From the NCBI GenBank assembly GCA_965153455.1, contig OZ234503.1, forward strand, positions 14,141,118 to 14,205,117: a stretch of 64,000 nucleotides of DNA, given 5' to 3'. This DNA is from Sphagnum compactum (Eukaryota > Bryophyta > Sphagnopsida > Sphagnales). This document shows, piece by piece, positions 54,881 to 64,000 of this stretch. The first letter of the stretch is position 1; each line of letters starts with the position of its first letter. A program made the translations under genes and the position numbers. Under the pieces are notes generated by a model that was not told the origin of the DNA, searched no databases, and saw nothing but the letters and a program-made list of their open reading frames with translations.

Positions 54881-56068
54881 ATGGCCAAGAAGAAGGGGGG
54901 CAACAAGAAGAAGCAGCAGCAGCACGGGCTCCTTGCTCCTCTCACCAATACCAGTGCCAGCAACAGGCCTTTGTGGCAAGGAGATTACACACCTGAGTCG
55001 TTGAGGCAGCAACAGCAAGGGGCGGCAGGAAGTGGACAGCAGCACCAAGCTGCAAGCAGCAATCCAACAGCATGGATGAGAGCAGAGCATTTGATGAGGC
55101 TTGCATCTTGGGCTAGCACTGAAGTGCCCCCACTTGGAGCTCTTTTGGGAATGCGAGTGGCTTCCATGTGCCAGTCGGCAGCTTTTCTGCCTCCAGATAT
55201 CAGCCCCAACGTCACATGCCAGTGGTATTGATTCCTATCCTCTGTATCATCTAGATTTGCAGGTTTCCCATTGAAGCCTCCGTTGGGCAACCTGGGCTCA
55301 ATTTGTTACAAATGGATAAATCTCTCAGGCTTGAGAAATGGGTTTGTAACTCTTATCTTTCGATATATATGAATGGACTTGATCAATGCTCTCAACACAA
55401 ATCAAACAGACTAAACCATCATACAGACACATCTGAAGTGACCATTGAAATCACTCAACATTACACTAGAGACAGCAAGCAGCAGAACAGGGATACCAGT
55501 CTAATGTCCTAAGCTGGCCTCAGATGTAACTAAAACAGAAGGGGAAAAACCTATGAGAAACCTGTCCTGGCTTTTTTGTGATTGGTGTATGGAAGCCTAC
55601 AATAGTCAAGGTGCCTTCACAATGGTCTTTTTGTTTTGCTGCAGGTGTGAATCTGTATTGAAGCCAGGGATGAATTGCTCCATTCGGGTCACAAGACCAA
55701 AGAAGAAGCGCAAGGCAGGCAAGTATGGGTCGGTTAACAATATTACATACATTTGCCACTTTTGTAAGAAGGGGAGTGCAACCCCAGGGACCCCAAAAGA
55801 GCATGTGAAGACAAAGAGAGCGCAAGCATTTGCAAGAGCGCGCCTTACTGCTCTTGGAAGTTCTCAAACAAATGTAGTCACTGATGCAAGCAAGAATTCT
55901 GTGTCATTTAATCAAGAGAGGGAGATAGAGACAAACAAAGCAGGTTCAAGCACCCCAGTACAAAATTTGCCCAAAGCCCGGGAGGCATTGCTTTTGAGCA
56001 GCAGCAGTACCAAAAAGAGAAAGCGCAAAGGCTGGGCAACATTGAAGGATTTGACTTTGTCTTCCTGA
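54881..56068 (+). CDS. RNase P/MRP subunit of the Rpr2/Rpp21/SNM1 family
   Basis: Two coding exons, 54881-55224 and 55645-56068, give 255 aa; the intron is GT-AG and the split codon makes Trp115. The N terminus is basic (MAKKKGGNKKKQQQ), then Gln-rich. A helical part (AWMRAEHLMRLA) follows. The zinc site is C113-x2-C116 ... C152-x2-C155 (CQWC and YICHFC). The C terminus carries a basic TKKRKRKGW patch, a likely nuclear signal. In other eukaryotes such proteins bind RNase P or MRP RNA in tRNA and rRNA processing. Land plants use protein-only PRORP enzymes for tRNA 5' ends, so an MRP or nucleolar role is more likely here, by inference. The second donor option (after 55,220) would give CQC and is disfavoured. 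Confidence 0.85.
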
Positions 56069-58746
56069 AACAAGCACCCAAATAGGTGGACCACATCTGA
56101 GAGGAGTCTTGTCTTGAATTCAGCTGGAAATGCAGAGAGCTCTGCTCAGGGGCCACAGAGATTCAGCACCAAGTTTTCTCAGTTGGAATTGGTCAATAAT
56201 GCTCCATGCCCAATTCCTTGAGACATCCACTTCAGGTATGAATATGCTTTCTGGTGGGTGTTGACCTTCATCTATTTTAGCAGTTTTCATAGATAAGGCA
56301 TTTTGTTTCTCTATGAATTATATGACTTTCTTATGGATCTATGAGAATCTGTCAGGAATTTTTTGAGCAATAGAAAAGAGCAGGACCAAGATAGTGATCA
56401 CAGACATTGGGACATACAGAAGATCCCATGCAAGGTAAATCAGTGAATGAAAATGTTCTTGCCAATCTGCTGTTCACACTGCTCAAGGTTTCCAGGAAAC
56501 AGCTTAGAAGGAACACTTTGTGGGATATGGTTGCAACCCAATTAGCATACTGATTCTCTAGTCACCTGCCCACTACTTACCTTGACCAATGGAAACTGCA
56601 AAGTACTGACTTCTGTGTGGTGGTATCTGATGAACCATGGCCAGCAAGACCCAACTAAGTGGGTATGAAATTCACTGTGGGTGAGAGATATTGTTGCTTG
56701 GGTGGGTGTATCTGTGTTTTACACTTGAGTATGAATCCATACGGGTGTTAAAAAATTCTGATATGCAATAAGTTTTTTTGTAGGATACTATAAGACCTGA
56801 CCCATTGATTCATTTTCTGCTTCATGTTAATGTAACATTGAAGTTTGCTTGATACAAAGGAGGTTATGACATCCATAGACAATGCAGGTGTAACTGATGC
56901 GAAGGGCATGTAAGAAATTGAATTGAGTACTCAGAATTCATGAAATGCACAATGACAGCTTGTTTCAAATTACTAATTGAACGCGTTATGTTCTTAAACT
57001 TTGCAATGATGTAATTTTGAATGTATGGTGCGAAGTCTTGTTCTCTTGTGAAAGAAACAAGGTTTTGTTGTAGGGTTCAAATGAGATCTATCAAGTTCCA
57101 TGGAGTGTTATGCAATGTATTTTTGAAATCATTGCTATCACTACTTTGTATTGCATTCAGGGGCTTTTCTTGGCTATAGGTCAGAGAGGAAAGTAGAATT
57201 TTTTTGGAGCCCTGCTATATTTTGGCAACATGTTTCAACCTACTTTCAAAATCCGGTGATTTTTTACTTGTCCTCCTTGCAATCTGGTGACTTTTGGCCA
57301 TATTTTCTAAAGAATATTTTCTATGAGCTGCACTGGGTTTTTTCGTCTTAAAAATGCTGAATTTGCATTCCAACAGCAAGGACTAAAGACACATCCTGGA
57401 ATGTTCATACCAATTAAGCGTTTTGATAAGAGAATATTCTATTGTACATAAATACATAATGCTGAATCACAGAACATCCCTAAGGATGGGTGGAGACATT
57501 AATTTACACCTTCCTCAATTAAAAAGTTAAGCTGCTATGTTAGTTGTTCAACAAGTCGAGATCTTTGGTCACAAGCTATCAAACCTTCACCTTCTTTATG
57601 GCATGATCACTTTGGCAGCAATTTTTTCAATGACTCTAGAACATTGGAAACACCCAGTGCAACTCATAGGAAATATTCTTTAGAAGCATTGGAAACATTG
57701 TTTTGTTTGGTACTTATGAGATCCATCGAACCGATGCTTTAGATCGCATCTTGGTCTCTTCAGAAAGCTCTCTTCAGAGGAGGTGCATCAGCTTGGTTTC
57801 GTGGTGTTTGGACTTGTGGTGTAGAAGTTCTTGAATATTGAATGATTTCTTCACTGAAAATTAAATTAAATTAAATCATAGCTGAAAATTCGGAGGAATT
57901 GGAATGTGCCTTTGGTGTTGTTGGAAAGATCTTGATGAGCAGGATTTAATGGAATTTAAAAACATGAAACAAATTTAGTGCCATCTTAGAAATCACAAAA
58001 ACAAATATATTTCATTACAACCAACTAAACAAGATGAGTTGATTATACTTTACAATGGATGAGACACCACTTTGTCATATCACATACAAAGTTTTCCTTC
58101 AAAGAGAATTCATGTAGCCTACGTGTACTCTGCAAATCAAAACGCAGTTTCTGCAGAATGACAAGATACTTTGTGTGACTCAACATGGGATACATGAAGC
58201 TAAGATTGTGCAGAGTGATGATGTTGGGTTGAGTGAATGTTGGCTTCAATAATTGTGTCCCCTCATGCCAATGTATTAAGTCAAGGTTTGCTTGACTAAA
58301 ATTTGTCAAACTGGATTGAAAATATTTCTTGCTGCGGTGAACTGTAATACTACTTTTAGGAAGATCTATGACAATCCAGCTGTTTGTTTACAGGACACAG
58401 AGGGAAGTTCCTCCCATCTTTCCAAGTTTTGCTCTTCAGGAGTCATCAAAAATTGTCAACTCCCCCTGGTGGAGTTTATGGCAAGAACTTTGGTCTCCTC
58501 AGCTTTAGCCTCTCACCTGATCTAGAAATGTGGGCTGAATGATGATGATGGGTGACGAAAGTCTAGCACCCACCACAATCTTCCACTTCCATATAGACTC
58601 TGTGTGCCTGAAAATGTGCTATAAACGAGCAGGAAAAGGAGAGCAGAAACTAGTTCTAACATGGTCTCTCAGTCTTTAGCTCTCTTTCACAAAAATTTGT
58701 CTACCTTTTGAGTTTTGTCTCTCATATTTTGATCTCCATTGTGGGC
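56069..58746. other. Intergenic DNA between two genes, with one repeat copy
   Basis: The 3' flank of the RNase P subunit gene, then T-rich DNA. No exon recognised; frames at 58,043-58,525 lack features. Confidence 0.35.
57150..57260. repeat. Dispersed repeat fragment
   Basis: CTTGGCTATAGGTCAGAGAGGAAAGTAGAA followed by CCCTGCTATATTTTGGCAACATG and AACCTAC matches 22,420-22,500 and the reverse complement of 62,110-62,210. The palindrome itself is half lost here. Confidence 0.55.
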
Positions 58747-58771
58747 TGTGTGTGTGTGTGTGTGTGTGTGT
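58747..58771. repeat. (TG)n microsatellite in the leader of the secreted-protein gene
   Basis: About 12 TG units ending 15 bases before the ATG at 58,786, thus probably in the 5' UTR of the small secreted protein. Confidence 0.9.
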
Positions 58772-58785
58772 ACCAAGGTTTGAGG

Positions 58786-59178
58786 ATGAAGACAGGGAAG
58801 TTGGTAGTCATAGTTCTGTTGCTCAGCAGTTGCTTACTGGCCAGTGGCAATGTGTACATCTTCAACAATTCCGGGTCAACAGTGAAAGTGTCTGTGAAGG
58901 AAAGTGCTGGCATTCGCAAGCAGACTGTGAGCATGAATGGAGGCTCTGAGCACAATTTCACTGTGGGTGCGGGCAAAGTGGGTGCCTTCAAATTTGTGCA
59001 CATCTCAACTCTGACAGTGGCCACTTTGGTGTATGTACACACTGGAATTGCAAATGCTGGTCTTGCAGATGGACAACAAGTCATGCTTGCTGATCAGTTT
59101 GGGGGACCTGGAGTCGTTGGGTATGACTTCAGCACAGCTACTGGGCAACGCACTAACCAGATCTTTGGTCCAATATAA
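58786..59178 (+). CDS. Small secreted protein of unknown family (130 aa)
   Basis: A single-exon frame starting MKTGKLVVIVLLLSSCLLAS, a clear signal peptide with cleavage expected near residue 21, ahead of NVYIFNN. The mature part is about 110 aa, without cysteine, rich in Val, Gly, Ser and Thr, with alternating patterns that suggest beta strands (STVKVSVKES, TLTVATLVYVHTG). It has possible N-glycosylation sites (NNS and NFT). No family is recognised. The start is chosen over an upstream in-frame ATG at 58,708, whose extra residues are just the translated TG repeat. Secretion is inferred from the leader. Confidence 0.7.
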   Translation: MKTGKLVVIVLLLSSCLLASGNVYIFNNSGSTVKVSVKESAGIRKQTVSMNGGSEHNFTVGAGKVGAFKFVHISTLTVATLVYVHTGIANAGLADGQQVMLADQFGGPGVVGYDFSTATGQRTNQIFGPI

Positions 59179-60583
59179 ACAAGCAAAGCACTGCAGTCGA
59201 CCACTGGGCTGGTGTTAGACACAGGCCAGCAACAAAGGTAAAATTTGTTTTCTTTTGCTCATCACAATGCCCATCAGAATGCAACTGGTGCCCATCACAA
59301 TGTTGGCTGTATTAATCTAGCTTCCCTTATTCATCTCCTTAGCAGAGTTCAAGAGTTGAATCCTTGGGAAACAAGCAATAATATCACTCAGAGGCATTTG
59401 CCAATTTTGTACCTTGGAAGAAATTGTGTCATGTATTGTTTTGTGATAAACCCTTCGGGGAGCTGGTTTAGTTATCATTTCCTGTTACAAACAATGAAGA
59501 TTTAAAATTGAATCAAGAAAATAGTCAAAGCATGCTGGTTTGGCTCAGCAAAATGGTTTTGGCCGAGCAATTTGGAAAAAAACGCTGGACCTAAACCATT
59601 TTGCACAGTTTGCTGAGGCTGGTAAAAGGCACAGTAAAGCCCAAATCCTGCAAGAGAAGTGTAATAAATATGATCTAACTACTGCTCCATGGGTCTGACT
59701 GGCCAATCATCACGATTTGTCCAGTTGGTTTGCTACTAGTAGTTAGTTTCCCACCTATTTGCAGTCCCAGTTTTAGTTTTATTGGTGAGGTTTGAAAAAA
59801 TAAATAACTAAACTTGGATGTGAGAAGTACTTTTGCAAGCTCACTCACATACTGAGCACTGCTGGAGATGCTTGCTTTTAAGGCATCTCCAATGGTGGTA
59901 GTAAAATGGCCTCTACACAATTGAACAAAGGACAAAGGACAAGCTTTAAATAGTGTATAACTAAATTTGGACTTCTATATAGGCACTGGACTGGATACTG
60001 TGACTGTAAAAGGGTCAGTAAAAGAAAGTGACTACTTCTTATCTGTCAGCCATAATAATGAACCCAGGTGGTGGCATTTACATAATCTAGCAAAAAAAAA
60101 ACTAGTGCAGATTATAAAATGGCATGATCCCAGAGCTCACCATGACATTCGTTGCAAGTTTGGTCAACAGCTAGGGAAACAGTTGACACCGTGCAGCTTA
60201 CTGCCTGTATTGATGCATTCACTACTCAGAAAGCTGTAGCTTTGTACTTAGTTTCTTGCCTAGACAACAGGAGTGTTTTGCTCAAATCAACTAGGTAATA
60301 GTCGTCAAATGGATCTCTCTGGTCCGGGTATTGACGTTAAATTAAAAGAAAAAGAAAAAAGAAAGAGTTCATGAGGACGTGGGCCAAATTTCAGCCAGAG
60401 TGAACCAGCACCCATCATCACACCATTAAGGATGAATGGTAAGTGGGTCAGCAGACAATTTTTTATTGGGTTCTAGTTCTGTAACCATGGTGCTTAGCTC
60501 CGTTGCATTTTTGGTTCTAACTACCTACTAACAACTCACAAGCAAGCAGCAGGTTGTTAGTTAGTAGGTAATAAAAACAGCCC
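59179..60583. other. Intergenic DNA, possible decayed copy of the secreted-protein gene
   Basis: At 59,996-60,030 the text ACTGTAAAAGGGTCAGTAAAAGAAAGTG matches the SVKES-coding part of the secreted-protein gene at 22 of 28 bases (hand count), reading VTVKGSVKES. The rest does not align, so this is at most a fragment. A hairpin TACCTACTAACAAC / GTTGTTAGTTAGTAGGTA lies at about 60,521-60,571. Confidence 0.3.
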
Positions 60584-60945
60584 TTACCTATGTATAAACT
60601 TGATCAAGCCAAAATGAATCCAATAAAAGATTGATGGCCGTAACCATTGCAAGGGAGACAAAAAGAAGGGGAAAACCAAAAGACAAACAGCCTGCAGGAA
60701 CCAAAAAAAAGGGAGAGAGCTAATCCCTCTCTCGTGATAGGAAGCTATCTCACCCCATGACTCCTCTAATGTCACCTGCATGCAAATCATGAGATCTAAT
60801 AGTAATGGGAGCTTTAAAACAAGCATCACCCACCAACACAGTAGGAAGCTATCTCACCCCACGACTCCTCTAATGTCACCTGCATGCAAATCATGAGATC
60901 TAATAGTAATGGGAGCTTTAAAACAAGCATCACCCACCAACGCAG
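60584..60945 (-). mobile_element. LINE-like 3' tail, minus strand
   Basis: The minus strand encodes the same ending, GEIASYHERG, and the same untranslated tail (CTTTTTTTGGTTCC, TTTATTGGATTCATTTTGG) as 4,515-5,085. Only the tail is present, as expected for a 5'-truncated LINE insertion. Its coding end is duplicated in tandem. Confidence 0.65.
60738..60945. repeat. 104-bp tandem duplication in the LINE tail
   Basis: Copies 60738-60841 and 60842-60945 differ at two positions by my reading (CATGA/CACGA and AACACAG/AACGCAG). Confidence 0.9.
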
Positions 60946-61145
60946 TCTTCCTCTCTGCAAGAAAGACTAAAACACGCTAACAAACAATACTAACATGCTA
61001 TCATATGTATAGACCATCTCCTTGCCTATGTAAATACCTATTTTTCTACCTATCTACCTATAAATGAGACCTACTTCCTATAGAATTGGTTCCCAAGGTG
61101 AAACCAAATATCAACAAGTCAGTTGAAGTTCATCACAACTGAGCA
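60946..61145. other. Short intergenic spacer
   Basis: Contains repeated CTACCTAT words; no feature otherwise. Confidence 0.3.
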
Positions 61146-61594
61146 CAGTAAACTCTCTCTAAACTAATATCCTTGGGACCGGCCGGAAGATATTAGTTTA
61201 TGGAGGATATTAGTTTACACAAATTATATGGGGGGTAACAAAAATCATTCCGGAACCTGCCAGAACAGCATGGAAGGTCATGGAGGTTAGTAGAAGGTCA
61301 TGGATCATTGGAGAAGGTAACGGAACCTTGTGGAACTTGGTGGAATATTGATAGCTTCTTCGAGCGCATCTAGCTCTGTACTTTGGAAGGTGTTTCCTCT
61401 GATTTCATCGTTTTTTTGGTGCCATATGTATGATGTATTAGTTTATGAAATGCTATGGGACCGGAAAAAAATATTGAATATTAGTTTATGGAGAATTATT
61501 AGATTAAGTATGAGGCCCGCCACGGGCCTGTGCCCGCATATTAGTTTAGAGAGAATATTAGTTTACACGATATTAGTTTAAAGAGAGTTTATTG
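61146..61594. mobile_element. Emigrant/Lemi1-like MITE (pogo group)
   Basis: The left end is CAGTAAACTCTCTCTAAACT and goes on AATATCCTTGGGACCGG. The right end, complemented, is CAATAAACTCTCTTTAAACT, then AATATCGTG. Both ends carry several ATATTAGTTTA sub-repeats. This matches the known plant Emigrant/Lemi1 terminus (CAGTAAAACCTCTATAAATT type). The right flank has the expected TA; the left flank has CA, probably mutated. The 449-bp body has no transposase. Confidence 0.85.
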
Positions 61595-61964
61595 TAATAA
61601 TGGCCATCCAGTGGATGGTGCGCTGATGGGTGCTCATTCATTGTGGCTGCAAGAGTCATGGGTAGCATGGTTCCCATCACCTATTCAAAACATGGTAAGA
61701 CTCATGGGCAGCCCCTTGACTAGGTATTGTGCCCACATGAAAGACTTGTTGCAATTTTACATAAAGGGTGGATTTTTTTTGTGGTGAATTTTTTTTGATA
61801 TTTTGCAAAAAACATTATGATAAAACCCTGGAAAAACATATTTTAAAATGTTAAATAAGTTTTTTCAGTAAAGGTTTCCCACTTTTGTAATTTATTAAAA
61901 TCAGTTTTTTAAAAAACCACTGGTTTCACTCCATGGTGTTACACATTGATGAAGACTCCTGGAC
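61595..61964. other. AT-rich spacer
   Basis: No feature seen. Confidence 0.3.
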
Positions 61965-62290
61965 CAGTGGTGTTTTTTTTTTTTCGGGGCAAATTTGTTG
62001 CCACTTGGTGAAAAAAATAAAAATCCAGGGCAACTCATGCAAAAAAGAATTTTTGTGAAAAAAAAGGTGCCAAAATTGACATATTTTGAGGAATTGTTTT
62101 GTCTAAAGTCACCACCCTATTTAGACAATAGGTTCCTGCAGGTCGCCAAAATATAGAAGGATTCTGAAGATTTTTCTACTTTTCTCTCTAACCTGTAGCC
62201 AAATTTTGGCTAATTCCTCTTGTGGATGATGATCACTTGTGTGGCTGCATCACAAAAATTGGGAAAAAAGGCATCCTTTCTCTTGTTGTT
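61965..62290 (+). repeat. Longest copy of the dispersed palindrome repeat
   Basis: Its left part matches the CIPK-intron copy (15,445-15,650). Its right part matches 23,700-23,960. The joining piece matches 22,405-22,510 and 57,150-57,260 in reverse. AGCCAAATTTTGGCT at 62,197-62,211 is the palindrome with one extra T. It is therefore the best reference copy in the window. Confidence 0.65.
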
Positions 62291-63274
62291 ATGAAAGGAT
62301 GCACTATTGGCTTTTGAGCAACTTTCTCCATGAGGACTTTGGTCATCTGAGAAGGCTGAATTTGCAGTACAAACCTTTCCAATCCATTCCCTCTTTGATC
62401 CATATATCGATGTTGCAATTCATGTCCTGGTCTTATAAAAATTTTAAAATAAAAAACTCTGCCAAACTCTTGTCATGCAATCCACCTTGCACCAACTTTT
62501 TGTCACGCCTTTGACTCCAACAGAAGACTTATGATCATGTCACAAGCATGCACTGAAAGGTGGGTAGATCATCAAAATCTGTCCTCTCTTTTAAGTTTTG
62601 GGTTTGGGTCTTTCTTTGTGGGATTGTATTATCTGCGGCATAATCTGGAGATGAAACTGTTTGGGCAAACAAAACTGTAATCAGAGCAGCATAAACTACT
62701 AGCTTGGCAGCTTCAACACATGTGTGTCAAATACTTAATGTATTTTGAAATTTCTCATTTTGACGTAAGATCAATATCATTCTTGAAGATTCAGTATTTC
62801 CCTTTTAAAAAAAATGTGAAACTTTTAGAGCTCTGATATTGACCAAAATGTGCACTTTACAAACTCTGTGAATTGTTGAGCAAATTAAAACAAAAGGGGG
62901 CTCATCATCCCATCATAGCTCTTCTGTTATGATGGGATGATCGCATTCTTGGCTTTGGACACATTCAGTGAGCTTTCCAATTCTCAACAGTTGTTGAGAA
63001 CCTCTTGAAGAAGTTGTCTAAGTACTTCTTGAGAACTTCTTGAGAACTACTCAGTTGTCGAGAATTTCTCGAAGTGGATGTCCTGAGTTTCTTGAAGAAG
63101 TCAATGATTTGAAAAAAACAAAAAAAAACCAAAAAAAAAATCTGCTTTTCGGTTGTCTGCAGCCTGTCTGTCTCTTTGTCTGTGTGCTTTGGGGATTTAA
63201 AGCTAACCTTCGAGCACCTGAGGCAGCTTTGAAGCCTGAGCCTCTGGTTTACAGTGAGTAACTTTCTTGTGAAA
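62291..63274 (+). promoter_or_regulatory. Upstream region of the cytochrome b5 gene
   Basis: No coding exon seen. Between about 62,990 and 63,100 several TTCTTGAGAA, TTCTCGAA and TTCTTGAAGAAG words occur, which resemble units of heat shock elements (TTCnnGAA). An A-rich run follows at about 63,115-63,140. The transcription start is unknown. Confidence 0.3.
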
Positions 63275-64000
63275 ATGGCCACGGAGACCAAGAAGCTCTT
63301 TCAATTCTCAGAAGTGGAAACCCATGCTAATCCCACAGATTGCTGGCTCATCATCCATGGAAAGGTAAATTGTGTACTACAGCTGCATTCTTCTTTTCTT
63401 CTTTCTTTCTTAATTATTTTTTCTTAAGAAAAGTCATGCATGTATGCTAATATGTTGTTACATCCTGTGCTTTTGCAGGTCTACAATGTGACCAGATTTC
63501 TGGAAGAACATCCAGGTGGGGATGACGTCCTTCTCTCTGCAACAGGTACTAGATATTCTGAAGAATGCCATTTTGATCTTTCAAGCAACTGATCCATCTG
63601 TCTTCATGGGTATCTCAGTATCTGTAATAATGCCTTGATTCTGATCACCACTTTTCTATGCTGGGTTTTCTCTTGATTGGAAGATTTGGATTATATGTGT
63701 CAATCCTTGTGTTGATGGAAGTAAGTCTAAGCTGATGCATATTAACTATTCTGAACTTCTGTCAGTGTCTGCAAATGTGCAAGTTCAGGCAAGGATGCAA
63801 CAAGTGATTTTGAGGATGTAGGACACAGCCCAGATGCCCATACCTTGATGTCAGATTTCATGATTGGTGAAATCGACCCTGCATCTGTCCCTTCAAAAGT
63901 GGTCTACAAACCAGCAACAACACCTGAATACAACCATGACAAGAGCACAGCATTCAACATCCAAATTTTGCAGTTTCTTGTACCTCTTGTCATTCTAAGC
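63275..64000 (+). CDS. Cytochrome b5, 3' end cut off by the window
   Basis: Coding exons 63275-63364, 63479-63545 and 63789 onward, GT-AG introns. The protein starts [17 protein letters not shown]. Haem ligands are H41 in EEHPGG and H65 in DVGHS, at the usual plant spacing. A linker follows, then a C-terminal hydrophobic anchor that begins at [13 protein letters not shown] and runs off the window. It is a tail-anchored, ER-type electron carrier that passes electrons from cytochrome b5 reductase to desaturases and similar enzymes. About 125 residues are visible; full-length plant proteins have about 135-140, so only a few residues are missing. Confidence 0.93.

Overview
The window looks like nuclear DNA of a land plant. 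It carries plant-specific gene families (a CIPK kinase with a NAF motif and an NPSN-type SNARE), short GT-AG introns, plant-type TTTAGGG repeats, and AT-rich intergenic DNA full of decayed transposons. Decayed non-LTR elements, long repeat-filled gaps and a basal-looking gene set suggest a fern or lycophyte rather than a seed plant. That placement is a guess from style, not a proof.

Six protein genes can be supported, and five were rebuilt exon by exon with consistent splice phases. (1) + strand 7,836-10,534: a 646-aa membrane-anchored alpha/beta hydrolase with a full Ser-Asp-His triad, 6 coding exons. (2) - strand 20,578-14,813: a 530-aa CBL-interacting protein kinase, 13 coding exons, with an unusual acidic/polyglutamine N-terminal extension. 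(3) - strand 50,893-47,778: a 259-aa novel plant SNARE (NPSN) with a C-terminal membrane anchor, 9 coding exons. (4) + strand 54,881-56,068: a 255-aa Rpr2/Rpp21-type RNase P/MRP subunit with a Cys4 zinc site and a triple telo-box just upstream. (5) + strand 58,786-59,178: a 130-aa secreted protein of unknown family. (6) + strand 63,275 to the window end: cytochrome b5, cut off inside its C-terminal anchor.

Layout: 1-6.3 kb is transposon debris (a complete 344-bp Helitron and a broken LINE-like reverse transcriptase). 6.3-22.2 kb is a gene island with the hydrolase and the kinase. 22.2-46.5 kb is a gene-poor, AT-rich repeat block with Helitron ends, a 590-bp inverted-repeat transposon nested in a duplicated ~1-kb repeat, a retroelement fragment with a primer-site-like start, and several minisatellites. 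46.5-64 kb is a second gene island broken up by minisatellites, a fold-back element, a LINE tail and a pogo/Emigrant-like MITE.

The genes do not form a pathway. They are separate housekeeping and signalling genes: Ca2+ signalling, membrane fusion, RNA processing and ER electron transfer. I found no rRNA, no intact tRNA and no CRISPR array. The most unusual things are the kinase's N-terminal extension, the orphan secreted protein, and a dispersed repeat family marked by a 14-bp palindrome, one relative of which fills a kinase intron.
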